Shown: in pieces, positions 9,501 through 17,824 of the stretch | Layout of the letters: each line of letters begins with the position of its first letter | How positions within the stretch are numbered: position 1 is the stretch's first letter | NCBI GenBank assembly: GCA_964215955.1 | Contig: CAXPDR010000023.1 | Span: 62,001 to 126,000 of the forward strand | Origin: GCA-2706205 sp964215955 | GTDB taxonomy: Bacteria > Bdellovibrionota > Bacteriovoracia > Bacteriovoracales > Bacteriovoracaceae | Direction of reading: 5' to 3' | Length of the DNA stretch: 64,000 bases | Notes under the pieces: model-generated | Seen by the model: only the letters and a program-made list of their open reading frames with translations | The model's database searches: none | Told to the model about the DNA's origin: nothing | Translations under genes and position numbers: made by a program

Positions 9501-10304
9501 AAAAATACATTTAAGAGGCTTAAAAATAGAATTCTTAGTGAAGATGGAGAAAAGGCCATTTTATTTGATTTTATTGTAAAGAGAAAAAATAAAACCCTCG
9601 CGGCCATAGAAGAGAATATCAACGTTCATTTCATCAACAAAATAATGACTCAAGAATCAGATCTTTTAAACGACTTGAATTCAAACTTGTTCCAATTTTT
9701 AAATGGAAGTGAAGAACATAAAAATAAAATAAACCAGAAAATGGTGGAGTTAATTTTCAAAGATAGATCAACTAATAGTTTTAGTGATCAATTTCTATCG
9801 GCTCAGATCATGGCTTCAATTGGCCTTCAAGGATACGCAGTGGCAAAAAATCAAGTGGATGAATATATCAAAAAGATTGAAGGCTTACCAGATTCTACAG
9901 AAGAAAAAATAAAAAATCACACCTTAAATTCTTTTATAGGAAGATGGCGCTATGAAGGCATCAAACATTATATGAACTGGGACAATTTAACAGAAGACAA
10001 AAAAGATGAATTTTATACTCTCATTTATGATCAAAAAATTGCTTCTCTTTTTAACAGCTCTATTCCTAACTCTGAAAAAGAAGAGGGCAATAAAATAATC
10101 AAAAACTATTTTTTAGATTATATAAATAATGAGAGAAATTTTAAAAATCCAGATTTTACACAATATCAAACGAGAAATGGATCGATTATAAAAAATGGAA
10201 AAGAATACCTAACCTTTGCGGAAAAATTGAAAAGAGATATGAAATCTGAGGTAATGAGAAAATATGGGAACGACATTAAGGACTTCTTTAATCCTTTTAA
10301 ATAA
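6573..10304 (+). CDS. Giant secreted cysteine-repeat protein of unknown function
   Basis: The 1,243-residue protein is not recognised. The first 21 residues form a clear signal peptide (hydrophobic core ending VIAQ), so it is exported. It is highly charged, Lys/Glu/Asn-rich and probably mostly helical. It has 23 cysteines, all in roughly the first 970 residues. Short segments recur: C-F-x3-Y-x-T-x3-W-P occurs at C690 and again at C836, and other lone cysteines recur with 50-150 residue spacing inside similar helical stretches, which suggests divergent tandem repeats. TTG 6573 follows AGAGGGA; an ATG at 6582 is an alternative. The gene is monocistronic. An envelope or prey-directed role is only conjecture. 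Confidence 0.85.
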   Translation: MKIMLRFLFLFTFVFSFKVIAQTYEIAPLTYCPEFKVKVEKSTNFHLTFKLGPNSFSSEKTVVISNLNNLSSVTQELTLAAKRFCPLNLEVVSVDGILSCLPESLSEKPFSKEYISFLNQIIKITDQTWNSCEHIVPLIKLQLEISQLDQNTILSMEDSNDLLKIFTDDEVDKIIDLYHTCGGKKGTKEFLTNFILLEGKKQCLYPSPPGLLSFKEFKNIANSIGEKYKEEGIFGLNSDKNEIMKDTVLAVTKTILNTVTKDLLKPEEIDNVIKSSNVVTDIENIETKYIADYTKYILPIDASLKIIDEALLPITINKFGASFEDEKASLYVQDKIFPLIKDSYQECIDPIKSEIKFNSNLKLKDRIQYLKKKEEQFCKINNELCNKTGCDSYRNYTTTKSEIKDNQRIQACLFNAFQEGFEPTLEKLLLDQYKTIKDSLSYDPSDMQDKAKAESKQLKECISKEIENIGNSTTENFDQFHFISPKDFTSAIAVCGKKAEKKITRYFTQNVLENLEPLQNFYNNKSDLKTISHKLTEKALNNCTEEQLKRVDQTKVSASLCLPIIEMTVAQHLVPQSIDQTLENAEIDPQTRLNIKNNFKTCSDKAITEALKKLYNKKGQHPIESKDRIASYLKREHGFFHCFQMGLDTTTQTIIDKSLKNLSKELTKNLKDPDYAKKILNTIEPGIHSCFLNSYKTFSSWPHFLSENEKGILDKIKVKCTEKATNFILPKIILNETENAISSLRSDLLLSKTLSAVLYNEELTQTQMEKRIIEDKNSFLAKNTDSSQEDFINEFKRKTQKKVINEVRNKVFMTLEKDSLFDTRVYALKEALTPTCFNDLYETSTNWPELKNLKPKDNENKGPLLTKISQILISGIKTSTNLNTFDEFLENLRNICSKPKSYKTLTSILETNIAKSFILNETSKEVKKAFIKTEIDQCIKDIKNFEMDFDEYGYKVDSMTRQKSISEVICTEDQTSKNTFKRLKNRILSEDGEKAILFDFIVKRKNKTLAAIEENINVHFINKIMTQESDLLNDLNSNLFQFLNGSEEHKNKINQKMVELIFKDRSTNSFSDQFLSAQIMASIGLQGYAVAKNQVDEYIKKIEGLPDSTEEKIKNHTLNSFIGRWRYEGIKHYMNWDNLTEDKKDEFYTLIYDQKIASLFNSSIPNSEKEEGNKIIKNYFLDYINNERNFKNPDFTQYQTRNGSIIKNGKEYLTFAEKLKRDMKSEVMRKYGNDIKDFFNPFK

Positions 10305-10308
10305 AAAA

Positions 10309-10331
10309 AAGGGAAGCCAACGACTTCCCTT
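10309..10331 (-). terminator. Intrinsic terminator after the AGCS symporter gene
   Basis: An 8-bp stem (AAGGGAAG at 10309-10316 with CTTCCCTT at 10324-10331) has a 7-base loop and is followed on the minus strand by a run of T (the A run at 10301-10310 on the plus strand). It lies 17 bases past the symporter stop and immediately after the plus-strand giant gene, so it may also help to end that transcript. Confidence 0.8.
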
Positions 10332-10347
10332 CTAAATTAATAGTTAT

Positions 10348-11715
10348 TTAATTATGCATTTTTATTTCGCCAGACTTTAACTTAGCTTTATAATCAACAA
10401 CCATAGCTTTTACTTTAGGCATCAATATAAAACAAGCAATCATGTTTGGGATGGCCAATAGTCCATAAACAGCGTCTGAGATATTTAAAACAACGCTTAA
10501 TTTGGCTATTGCACCCAAGAAAACAAATCCAACAAATACATATCTATATGGAGTAATACCTTTCTCACCAAAAATATAAGTTACACCTTGTTCACCATAA
10601 TATGACCAAGAAATTAATGTTGAAAATGCAAACATGGTTACAGCAATTGTTACAATCCATGCTCCAGTAGGACCCATAACACTTGCAAAAGCTTTTGCAG
10701 TAAGGTCAACACCTTGAACATCACCATCTGACCAAACACCACTAGACAATAGTGCTAAGGCGGTAATAGTACAGACTAAAATTGTATCAATAAAAGGTTC
10801 AAGTAATGCTACAATACCTTCCTGAATTGGAGAGGATTTGGCAGCAGAGTGGGCCATGGCCGCAGATCCCATACCTGCTTCAGATGAGAAAGTTGCTCTT
10901 CTAATTCCTTGAACGATTACCTCTTTAACAACTACACCTGAAAAACCACCGACAGCAGCTGTTCCACCAAATGCACCTGAAAAGATCATAGAAAACATAT
11001 CTGGTACATGTGATATATTTGCAAACACAACAACTAGTGCTCCACCGACATAAAGAACAACCATGGCCGGAACTAATTTTTCAGTAACGTGAGCAATTCT
11101 TTTAATACCACCAATCAGTACAATAAAAGCTAAAACAGCAAAAATAATTCCAGAAATCCAAGTTGGTAAACCTGTTGAAGTTTCTACGATTGATGCCATC
11201 TGATTTGATTGAAACATATTCCCGGCACCAAATGAACTTAGTATCGTGAATAGTGCATAAAACCAACCTAAGAATGCAAAGTTCTTTTTAAGTCCGTTTT
11301 TAATAACATACATTGGTCCACCATGAACATGGCCACTTGCACCTGTCTCTCTATAAGTTAAAGACAAAGTAACCTCAGTAAACTTAGTCGTCATACCTAT
11401 AAAACCTGCAATCCATAGCCAGAATACAGCTCCTGGACCACCAACTGCAACAGCGACAGCAACCCCTGCTATATTCCCTAAACCAACTGTCGCAGATAAC
11501 GCAGTGGTTAAGGCTTGAAAGTGAGAAATCTCACCTTTATCTTCAGGCTTATCATATTTCCCTCTAACGATATCAATTGCATGCTTGAACATTGTTAATT
11601 GTGGGAATCCAAAATAAACTGAAAAAATAATTCCGGCACCTACTAGTAATCCAACTAGTGGAAGCCCCCAAACCATCCCAACAAATTGTCCGGTTAGTGC
11701 TTCTAATTGCTCCAT
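10348..11715 (-). CDS. Alanine/glycine:cation symporter (AGCS family)
   Basis: The 455-residue integral membrane protein has about 10-11 hydrophobic segments and the AGCS hallmarks: an early LTMFKHAIDIVRGKY loop, the signature ATVGLGNIAGVAVAVAVGGPGAVFW near residue 75, HGGPMYV, and SSEAGMGSAAMAHSAA in the second half. The family imports alanine or glycine with Na+ or H+ across the inner membrane. The length is typical. ATG 11715 has AAGGAG 5 bases upstream. The gene stands alone, with its own terminator. Amino-acid uptake fits a proteolytic lifestyle; the exact substrate is not resolved. Confidence 0.92.
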   Translation of the reverse strand: MEQLEALTGQFVGMVWGLPLVGLLVGAGIIFSVYFGFPQLTMFKHAIDIVRGKYDKPEDKGEISHFQALTTALSATVGLGNIAGVAVAVAVGGPGAVFWLWIAGFIGMTTKFTEVTLSLTYRETGASGHVHGGPMYVIKNGLKKNFAFLGWFYALFTILSSFGAGNMFQSNQMASIVETSTGLPTWISGIIFAVLAFIVLIGGIKRIAHVTEKLVPAMVVLYVGGALVVVFANISHVPDMFSMIFSGAFGGTAAVGGFSGVVVKEVIVQGIRRATFSSEAGMGSAAMAHSAAKSSPIQEGIVALLEPFIDTILVCTITALALLSSGVWSDGDVQGVDLTAKAFASVMGPTGAWIVTIAVTMFAFSTLISWSYYGEQGVTYIFGEKGITPYRYVFVGFVFLGAIAKLSVVLNISDAVYGLLAIPNMIACFILMPKVKAMVVDYKAKLKSGEIKMHN

Positions 11716-11839
11716 TAAATCTCCTTGTGTTTGTGTGTCTCTTGTAAAATTAAATCCTTATAAGCATAACGATAATAACTTATCTAATAAAGTATTATTT
11801 TAATTTATTTTTTTTTAGTATCAACTTGCCCCCATAAAA

Positions 11840-11862
11840 AAAGGCCCTATTAAAGGGCCTTT
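11840..11862 (-). terminator. Intrinsic terminator after the subtilase gene
   Basis: A 9-bp perfect stem (AAAGGCCCT at 11840-11848 with AGGGCCTTT at 11854-11862) has a 5-base loop. On the minus strand it is followed by a T run (A run at 11836-11842 on the plus strand). It lies 28 bases downstream of the subtilase stop. Confidence 0.85.
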
Positions 11863-11890
11863 ATGGATCAAAATATTTTTATTTTATACA

Positions 11891-13243
11891 TTACTGAAAC
11901 ATATTTGGTAGAGGAAGGGCCATAACTGCGTTAGGATTCACTCGTGTTTTAACATTTGATGTTTTAACATCAGCAATTGTGATATTTGCCTCATTAATAG
12001 CACTAGAAATATCTGTTGTAAGAGATACTTTAGCTGCATAAGTAGCTCTATTCATATTTACGATACCTTTAGCTTTTACTTTTTCGCTTAGAAACATTTT
12101 CTCATCAACTGTCCCCATAATGATTTGTTTAATTTGCTTTGGAGTAAGATCTTTATTGATATCTTTAATTTGAGCTGCGATATTTGCAACATAAGGTGCA
12201 GCTTGTGAGGTACCACTTACCTCAAGATATTCATTACCAGGAATTTGAGAGTGAATTAACATTCCAGGAGCTGCTACATCAACAGTTTTTGTTCCATAGT
12301 TTGAAAAAGGAGCAATAAACTCATATTTATAAGTCGCACCAACAGAAATAACATTATCGGCCTGGATATTAGTTGGACTTGTTGGATATAAATCATTATT
12401 CATTCCATCATTTCCTGAGGCAAAAACAAATAATGTATTTGGTGCCGCTGCCACCATTTTTTTACCTTCCATAATTAATGAGTCTACAAAAAATCTAGCA
12501 AGCTCATCACTTTCTTCTTTGGATGGATCTCTTTGAAAAGCTAACTTAAACATATTATCTGTAATCATTTTAGCTTGATTAAAACCCGTTCCAAAAGATC
12601 CATTAGCAATATCGGCTTTATGATTACCAACATATGCAGCTATTTCTTCTAGAAGTAGCATTTGTTGTGAAGCAAGGGCAGAAAGACCAGCCTTTAATAA
12701 TGTCATTCTCAAATCATCGGACTGCACATTATTATTTTTTATAGATTTTTTTACTGATTCAAAGAATGGCTTAACTTCTGTAGGTATTAATTTAACTGAA
12801 AGAATCTTCCCTTCAATATTATTATTAACTGTTATACCTGCAACGTGAGTTCCATGAACGAAGTTCCCAAATTTTTGCATTTCTTGAGCAAACAATGGAT
12901 CTTTTCTTTTTTCCTCTAACCATTTTTTATCAGCTTCAGTGGCCCTATTTAAGAACATTCTTCCTTGAATCTGAAAAAACATATAAGGATCAGCAGAAAA
13001 TGTTCCAATATACTTCCTATCGATGACAAGATTGTTTTGTTCTGCAAAATTCCACCCATAAACGTCATCTTGATAACCGTTACCGTCTTCATCTCTACTA
13101 TTATCTGGTGTTTCTAGGGTGTTCATCCACAAATTATTCACTAAATCTTTATGCTCTACATCAACACCACTATCAATCACTGCAATGGTAGACCCCATAA
13201 CTTGACTTGATGCTAGTAGCAAAATCCATAATGCTTTTTTCAT
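11891..13243 (-). CDS. Secreted subtilisin-like serine protease (S8), no propeptide
   Basis: This 450-residue S8 peptidase has a signal peptide (about residues 1-17). The catalytic residues are D24 in VIDSGVD, H133 in HGTHVAG, N278 in ASGND (oxyanion hole) and S346 in SGTSQAAPY. Asp24 lies only a few residues after the predicted cleavage site, so there is no I9-type propeptide and auto-inhibition must work differently or be absent. About 100 residues separate D24 from H133, longer than in simple subtilisins. DEDGNGYQDD at 51-60 looks like a Ca-binding loop. It should act in periplasm or medium. It has its own terminator and a good GGAG site before ATG 13243. Confidence 0.93.
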   Translation of the reverse strand: MKKALWILLLASSQVMGSTIAVIDSGVDVEHKDLVNNLWMNTLETPDNSRDEDGNGYQDDVYGWNFAEQNNLVIDRKYIGTFSADPYMFFQIQGRMFLNRATEADKKWLEEKRKDPLFAQEMQKFGNFVHGTHVAGITVNNNIEGKILSVKLIPTEVKPFFESVKKSIKNNNVQSDDLRMTLLKAGLSALASQQMLLLEEIAAYVGNHKADIANGSFGTGFNQAKMITDNMFKLAFQRDPSKEESDELARFFVDSLIMEGKKMVAAAPNTLFVFASGNDGMNNDLYPTSPTNIQADNVISVGATYKYEFIAPFSNYGTKTVDVAAPGMLIHSQIPGNEYLEVSGTSQAAPYVANIAAQIKDINKDLTPKQIKQIIMGTVDEKMFLSEKVKAKGIVNMNRATYAAKVSLTTDISSAINEANITIADVKTSNVKTRVNPNAVMALPLPNMFQ

Positions 13244-13344
13244 ATATTCATCTCCATGATTTACATAAATTTCTTCATCAAAGTATTATCATCGCTACTC
13301 ACTGGTTTTTTGTCAATAAATGTAAGAAGTTTAAAGGGCACAAA

Positions 13345-13371
13345 AAAGCCCTCCTATTTCAGGAGGGCTTT
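13345..13371 (-). terminator. Strong intrinsic terminator after the trypsin-like protease gene
   Basis: An 11-bp perfect stem (AAAGCCCTCCT at 13345-13355 with AGGAGGGCTTT at 13361-13371) with a 5-base loop is followed on the minus strand by T residues (A run from 13342). It lies 24 bases after the stop of the S1 protease gene and ahead of the subtilase, so the two protease genes are transcribed separately. Confidence 0.9.
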
Positions 13372-13394
13372 GAACTAAGACTATTTTTCTTTAA

Positions 13395-14258
13395 TTATCT
13401 TTTCATTAGTTCAGGAATATTAGTGATGTAAGTTACGTCTTCACCCTTACCTTCAGTTTGACCAAGTACATTACTGGCCATACATCCTTGCGATGAATCA
13501 TAAACATAGTCACGAGCACCTCTAACTAAAATTCCCTCAATCATACCAGTGTTTGCATTAAATACTGCAGATCCTGAGTTTCCACCATAAGTATCTAGGT
13601 GAGCTGAAAAGAATTTTCCACTTCTTGAAGAAACTTTTGCTCCGTCAGCAATTTTAGTAGGTAGTCCAGAAGGGTGACCGATAACAACAAGATCCTCACC
13701 TACAGCTACTTTACCTTTTCTTCTATAATCTAAAACTCTTCTATCAGTTACCTTTCTATCCAGTTCAATTAGAGCGAAATCATTCATGTCACCTCTTGTA
13801 AGAACTGTATTGATAACTCTCTTACATGAAACAACACTTGAAGTTGGTACTTCAATTTTTGATTGACCAGCTTGAGAGATCTTATAATCAAATACCCATC
13901 TATATCTATCACAATCAGATTGGGACTTAATACAATGTCCAGCAGTAACTAATAGGTTTTCCCCAACTAAAAATCCTGAACAATTAGCAGCTGTTGGTTG
14001 CTCAGAAAATCTTTCAGATTTACAATATCTTGAAGATAGTGGAGAACCTGATATTTTAGTCATTCCGTTTCCTAGAGCTGATATGCTATATTTAGAAATC
14101 ATAGCAGCAGTAGATTTTGATAGTTCAACATACATTGGGTTAGTAGAATCAATTACATCTACTCTATTATCTTCACCATAAATTACTTTGGTTCCCTTAG
14201 TAGCAGCTATACTTGATGTCATTGCAATAATTGAAATTGCGGCAATTAGACTTTTCAT
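13395..14258 (-). CDS. Secreted trypsin-like serine protease (S1 fold)
   Basis: The 287-residue exported protease has a signal peptide of about 19 residues. The S1 triad is visible: H108 in VTAGHC, D160 in MNDFALIEL, and S228 in GGNSGSAVF. It also has the HPSGLP strand typical of bacterial V8/glutamyl-endopeptidase-like enzymes. Several cysteines (C79, C93, C109, C116, C145) could form disulfides in the periplasm or outside. A roughly 70-residue segment between the signal and the catalytic core could be a propeptide. ATG 14258 has AAGGA 9 bases upstream. It precedes the subtilase on the same strand, but a strong terminator separates them. Confidence 0.93.
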   Translation of the reverse strand: MKSLIAAISIIAMTSSIAATKGTKVIYGEDNRVDVIDSTNPMYVELSKSTAAMISKYSISALGNGMTKISGSPLSSRYCKSERFSEQPTAANCSGFLVGENLLVTAGHCIKSQSDCDRYRWVFDYKISQAGQSKIEVPTSSVVSCKRVINTVLTRGDMNDFALIELDRKVTDRRVLDYRRKGKVAVGEDLVVIGHPSGLPTKIADGAKVSSRSGKFFSAHLDTYGGNSGSAVFNANTGMIEGILVRGARDYVYDSSQGCMASNVLGQTEGKGEDVTYITNIPELMKR

Positions 14259-14337
14259 AACGGATATCCTTTTCCTTCGTTTCTTTATTTTTAAATATTC
14301 TAGAAGAGTAAGGAACTTAATGACAACTAACAGAAAC

Positions 14338-14757
14338 TTACATTAAAAATAAATTTTGTAGTTTTTCGTTATCATTTTTAGGAATTTCCCTAGAAGAATT
14401 CGATTTATCGTAAAAAATAAACTTCCAAATACGGTTATCGGGATCAATAACTTCTAAGGAATCTCCATTTTCAGAAAGAATTTTTAAATCAACCTTCTGA
14501 GTATAATTAAAAAACTCTAGTCTTTGCTTTATACCAGAAAAGTCATCTTCAGAACCTACTTTGAACTGAAAAGGAGGTACATTAAGGTTATCAGATGATT
14601 CAGACTTCAAAATTCTAAAAGGAGATCCGCCTAGCTTAAAATCATAAAGATCATCAGCGACTTTAAAAACTTCAACATCAAACAAAGAAGTTAAAAAGTG
14701 TGCCATTATTGTTGGCCCTTTTGAATAAATTAAAATCTTATCAAATGTAATATCCAT
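14338..14757 (-). CDS. Small VOC-like protein of unknown function
   Basis: The 139-residue protein is not recognised with certainty. Its layout, an N-terminal DKILIYSKGPTIMAHFL followed by a short DFKLGGSPFRIL strand and a closing VIDPDNRIWKF, resembles a single glyoxalase/VOC-fold module, but the metal ligands are not evident. It has no signal peptide. It lies 32 bases downstream of the TonB receptor gene on the same strand. A -10-like ATTATA (plus-strand 14766-14771) just before ATG 14757, with no Shine-Dalgarno sequence, suggests it may also have its own leaderless start. Confidence 0.55.
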   Translation of the reverse strand: MDITFDKILIYSKGPTIMAHFLTSLFDVEVFKVADDLYDFKLGGSPFRILKSESSDNLNVPPFQFKVGSEDDFSGIKQRLEFFNYTQKVDLKILSENGDSLEVIDPDNRIWKFIFYDKSNSSREIPKNDNEKLQNLFLM

Positions 14758-14789
14758 ATATAGATATTATACTCTAATTTTTAGAATTA

Positions 14790-16877
14790 TTAAAACTCTG
14801 CAACCAAAGAAAGATAAAAACTTTGTCTCCCCTTTGAGGTATCACTTGGTTGTCTATCAGGAGTTGTTCCATTTATATTGATATAATTAGATGAATATTT
14901 TATATCTTCATTCCATACATTTTTGATTTTAAACATCAACTTGTAATGATCTAAAAACTGAGGAGAATGCAGGTTTAAATTCATATGGCCATAAGCAGGC
15001 ATTGGCTCTCTTGGATCCCCAACTTCTCTTGTCGTTTCAGAAAAATAGTATTGCTGTAGACTTACGTACCAATCTTTGGAAATTTTATAATTAATACCAA
15101 CAAAAGATTTATTATTTGAAAGTTTTGGGGCCCATTCATGATCCTTATCTACAACTTTCAAAGAAGTATGATTAAAGCTTAATTTAAGATCTTTATGGAA
15201 TTCTCCAATATATTCAAACTCAACACCCTCCCCTTGGTACGTTCCAATATTGGAATAAGTATTATTAGCATCCAAATTAATTATATTTCTTAACTGAAAT
15301 TTATAAATGCTAAAGCTTAAATCATGGTCCTTACTAAGACGGTATGAATGATTAATCTCAACAGATTCCATTTTTTCTGGACTTAGATCCTCATTACCTT
15401 TGTTTACAGGATTATTTTGAGAGTATAATTCATAAAGATTAGGAGCTCTAAAAGCCTTGGCATAAATTAGTCTATAAGTACTTTTTTCATTTGGCGTATA
15501 AACTACCGAAGCCCTAGGATTAGTAGTCTCACCTATGTCATTATAGGAATCCCACCTAACCCCCGTAAACAAGTTTAAGTTTTTTTTAACATTGTATTCA
15601 TCTTGAAAGTACAGAAAAATAGAAGAACGAGAAGTTTCAGGAAGGTATACTTCATCAGTATCTGTAACATCTTCAACCTCTCCACGAGGAGTTGCAAGAT
15701 CAGAAGAGAAATTTTTTGTTTCCTTAATCTCTACAATATCCGTATGAACTAAACCTGTTCCTAATTTAATTGAATGATCTGAATTAATTTTAAAACTTAC
15801 ATCTAAATTAAGATAGTCTTCGTACTGGGTAAACTCTGGGGCTGCTAAGAAACCATCCTCAAAAGCACCTGCTCCAAAATTTGTTCCAGGCTCAAATAGA
15901 AGTATTTCCTCATCAATAATCTGTTGATTTACATCCCGACCTAAAGTGATACCTACACTTGTAGAACTGTTCAAATGATCACTATATTTAAACTTTAAAC
16001 GAGCATCAACTCCCGTCATATAATTATGATCATCATAAATATTCCCAACCGTCCCATATTCAGGAATAATATCAAATTTTATATAATCAAATTCCATTGA
16101 AAACTTTTTAAAAGTGTATTTAAACTCAATTCCACTTTCTTTAAAATCCCCATTAAGTTTATCTGGAGTATTTGAAATTTCACCCGAACTTAAAACTGTA
16201 TCGTAAACAGATTGAACATCATACTGTATACTCTCATTATTTAATTTAGATTGTGTATTATGAAGGTAAAAAGAGAACCCACCAGTGCTAGACTCTTTAG
16301 AAAATCCAACACTATTCATAAAGGTATCATAACTTCCACCTATAGATTTGGCTTTCACTCCATTAAAATCTTTATATCCGGAAGTAATTATATTAATAAC
16401 TCCAGAAACAGCATCTGCACCATAAATAGCTGAACCTGGTCCTTTTATAATTTCAATTTTCTCTATATTATGTACAGGAATTAAGCGTCTCGTATAATGA
16501 AAAGGAGTACTTTGAATACTATCCTTTTTTCTTTGCCCATTAATAAGAACTAAAATCTGCTGGTTTTGCTTTGAATAAATTCCTCTAATACCAATATGAT
16601 CTGTATATACATTATCGCCACCTCGGTTTAATTGAATCCCACTTACAGTTTCCAAAACTTCATTTAAAGTTATGGCGCCCATTGCTTCAATTTCTTTCTT
16701 AGTTATAACCTTTACGACTGATGGTGTTTTTTGAGTTTCGATACTTTTAATACTATCAATAGAACTAACTTTTAATTCCAGCAGTTTCTCTAGAGGCATA
16801 TCAAAGAAACTGACTCTATCCTGAGCATAAACTGAATTAAATAATGAAATTAAAAATATAAATAGTAAAAATTTCAT
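14790..16877 (-). CDS. TonB-dependent outer-membrane receptor
   Basis: The protein is about 695 residues. From ATG 16877 it has a good signal peptide ending in VYAQ; a TTG at 16892 would only prefix five residues. The plug domain follows: VKVITKKEIEAMGA, NEVLETVSGIQLN, GIRGI, VLINGQRKK, IEKIEIIKGPGSAIYGADAVSGVINI. The rest is alternating beta strands of a 22-strand barrel, with the usual RAFRAPNLYELY block and terminal aromatic F. It uses TonB energy to import a metal chelate, cobalamin, sugar or other large ligand; the substrate is not shown. No TonB, ABC transporter or Fur-type gene is adjacent. Confidence 0.93.
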   Translation of the reverse strand: MKFLLFIFLISLFNSVYAQDRVSFFDMPLEKLLELKVSSIDSIKSIETQKTPSVVKVITKKEIEAMGAITLNEVLETVSGIQLNRGGDNVYTDHIGIRGIYSKQNQQILVLINGQRKKDSIQSTPFHYTRRLIPVHNIEKIEIIKGPGSAIYGADAVSGVINIITSGYKDFNGVKAKSIGGSYDTFMNSVGFSKESSTGGFSFYLHNTQSKLNNESIQYDVQSVYDTVLSSGEISNTPDKLNGDFKESGIEFKYTFKKFSMEFDYIKFDIIPEYGTVGNIYDDHNYMTGVDARLKFKYSDHLNSSTSVGITLGRDVNQQIIDEEILLFEPGTNFGAGAFEDGFLAAPEFTQYEDYLNLDVSFKINSDHSIKLGTGLVHTDIVEIKETKNFSSDLATPRGEVEDVTDTDEVYLPETSRSSIFLYFQDEYNVKKNLNLFTGVRWDSYNDIGETTNPRASVVYTPNEKSTYRLIYAKAFRAPNLYELYSQNNPVNKGNEDLSPEKMESVEINHSYRLSKDHDLSFSIYKFQLRNIINLDANNTYSNIGTYQGEGVEFEYIGEFHKDLKLSFNHTSLKVVDKDHEWAPKLSNNKSFVGINYKISKDWYVSLQQYYFSETTREVGDPREPMPAYGHMNLNLHSPQFLDHYKLMFKIKNVWNEDIKYSSNYININGTTPDRQPSDTSKGRQSFYLSLVAEF

Positions 16878-16953
16878 AAAAACATCAAGCAAATATTAAG
16901 TAAATATTAACATTTTTTAATTCTATGATGGAATGTAAATTAAAGCAAAGATA

Positions 16954-17820
16954 TCAATGGAAATTATTCTGACAATGAATAACTGCGTCAATAGCATGAG
17001 GGTCGTGCACTCTAAAAATAAATTCATGCTGAACATTACTAGATAGAAGCCTGTTAACTAATATGGCCTGCATATGATTTAAAACCATATGATTATTTTT
17101 GTCTTCCATGTTCAAATCTTTTGGGAAACGAAGAAAACTCTTTTTGGAGATACCATACAAAATAGGATATTCCTTTGGAACAGTTTCTAAGAATTCGTTA
17201 AAGTTTTTAATCAAAAATTGGTTTTGCTCTCTAGTTTTTGAAAAACCAAAACAAGGATCTATAATCAATTCAACATTAAGACCTTTTAATTTTTCAATCC
17301 CCCTTTTAAAGTACTCAATCATTTCTTCAATAAGGTACTGATCGTTTTTATCAATCAGATATTCCATGTGTTTTTGAGTTTCACCACGATTAGGCGCAAG
17401 ATTGTGTGAAAAGACATAAGTAAATTTTAAATTTGTCTTTTGAAAAAATGAAAGGAGTTCTTCATCAATCTTTCCAGAGACATCATTAAAGATCATTTGA
17501 GACTTTGGCCAAAACTTTTGAATAGTATTAGCGACTTTTTTAAAAACTTCAATTTTGTAGGTATCAATACTTATAATAAGTTCTGGATCTTCCATCTCTT
17601 CTAACAGAATAAATAATGTGTTCTCAAACCGCTTAATTTCTTCCAGACTTGAAATTGGTACATTAAAAGGGGCGGTTGATTCCGCACCAATATCTATTAT
17701 GTCTGCCCAATTTTTAATTTCATTAAACTTAGATTTAAAAGACTCAAATGAATTATATTTGTTTCCATCTGAAAAAGAATCGGGAGTAATATTAATTACT
17801 CCCATTTTTTTTATATTCAT
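16954..17820 (-). CDS. folP: Dihydropteroate synthase
   Basis: The protein has 288 residues from ATG 17820, which lies 4 bases past the ftsH stop; an upstream frame extension is ignored because it would overlap ftsH. It condenses pABA with dihydropterin pyrophosphate in folate synthesis. Motifs are MGVINITPDSFSDG, DIGAESTAP, SIDTYK, IFNDVSG, DPCFGF, GISKKSF and RVHDPHA. Loop 2 normally reads ESTRPG but here is ESTAPF, so the conserved arginine is absent. This is notable, since the loop lies at the pABA/sulfonamide site. The rest looks intact. It is last in the tilS-ftsH-folP cluster, a common arrangement. Confidence 0.92.
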   Translation of the reverse strand: MNIKKMGVINITPDSFSDGNKYNSFESFKSKFNEIKNWADIIDIGAESTAPFNVPISSLEEIKRFENTLFILLEEMEDPELIISIDTYKIEVFKKVANTIQKFWPKSQMIFNDVSGKIDEELLSFFQKTNLKFTYVFSHNLAPNRGETQKHMEYLIDKNDQYLIEEMIEYFKRGIEKLKGLNVELIIDPCFGFSKTREQNQFLIKNFNEFLETVPKEYPILYGISKKSFLRFPKDLNMEDKNNHMVLNHMQAILVNRLLSSNVQHEFIFRVHDPHAIDAVIHCQNNFH

Positions 17821-17824
17821 AACT

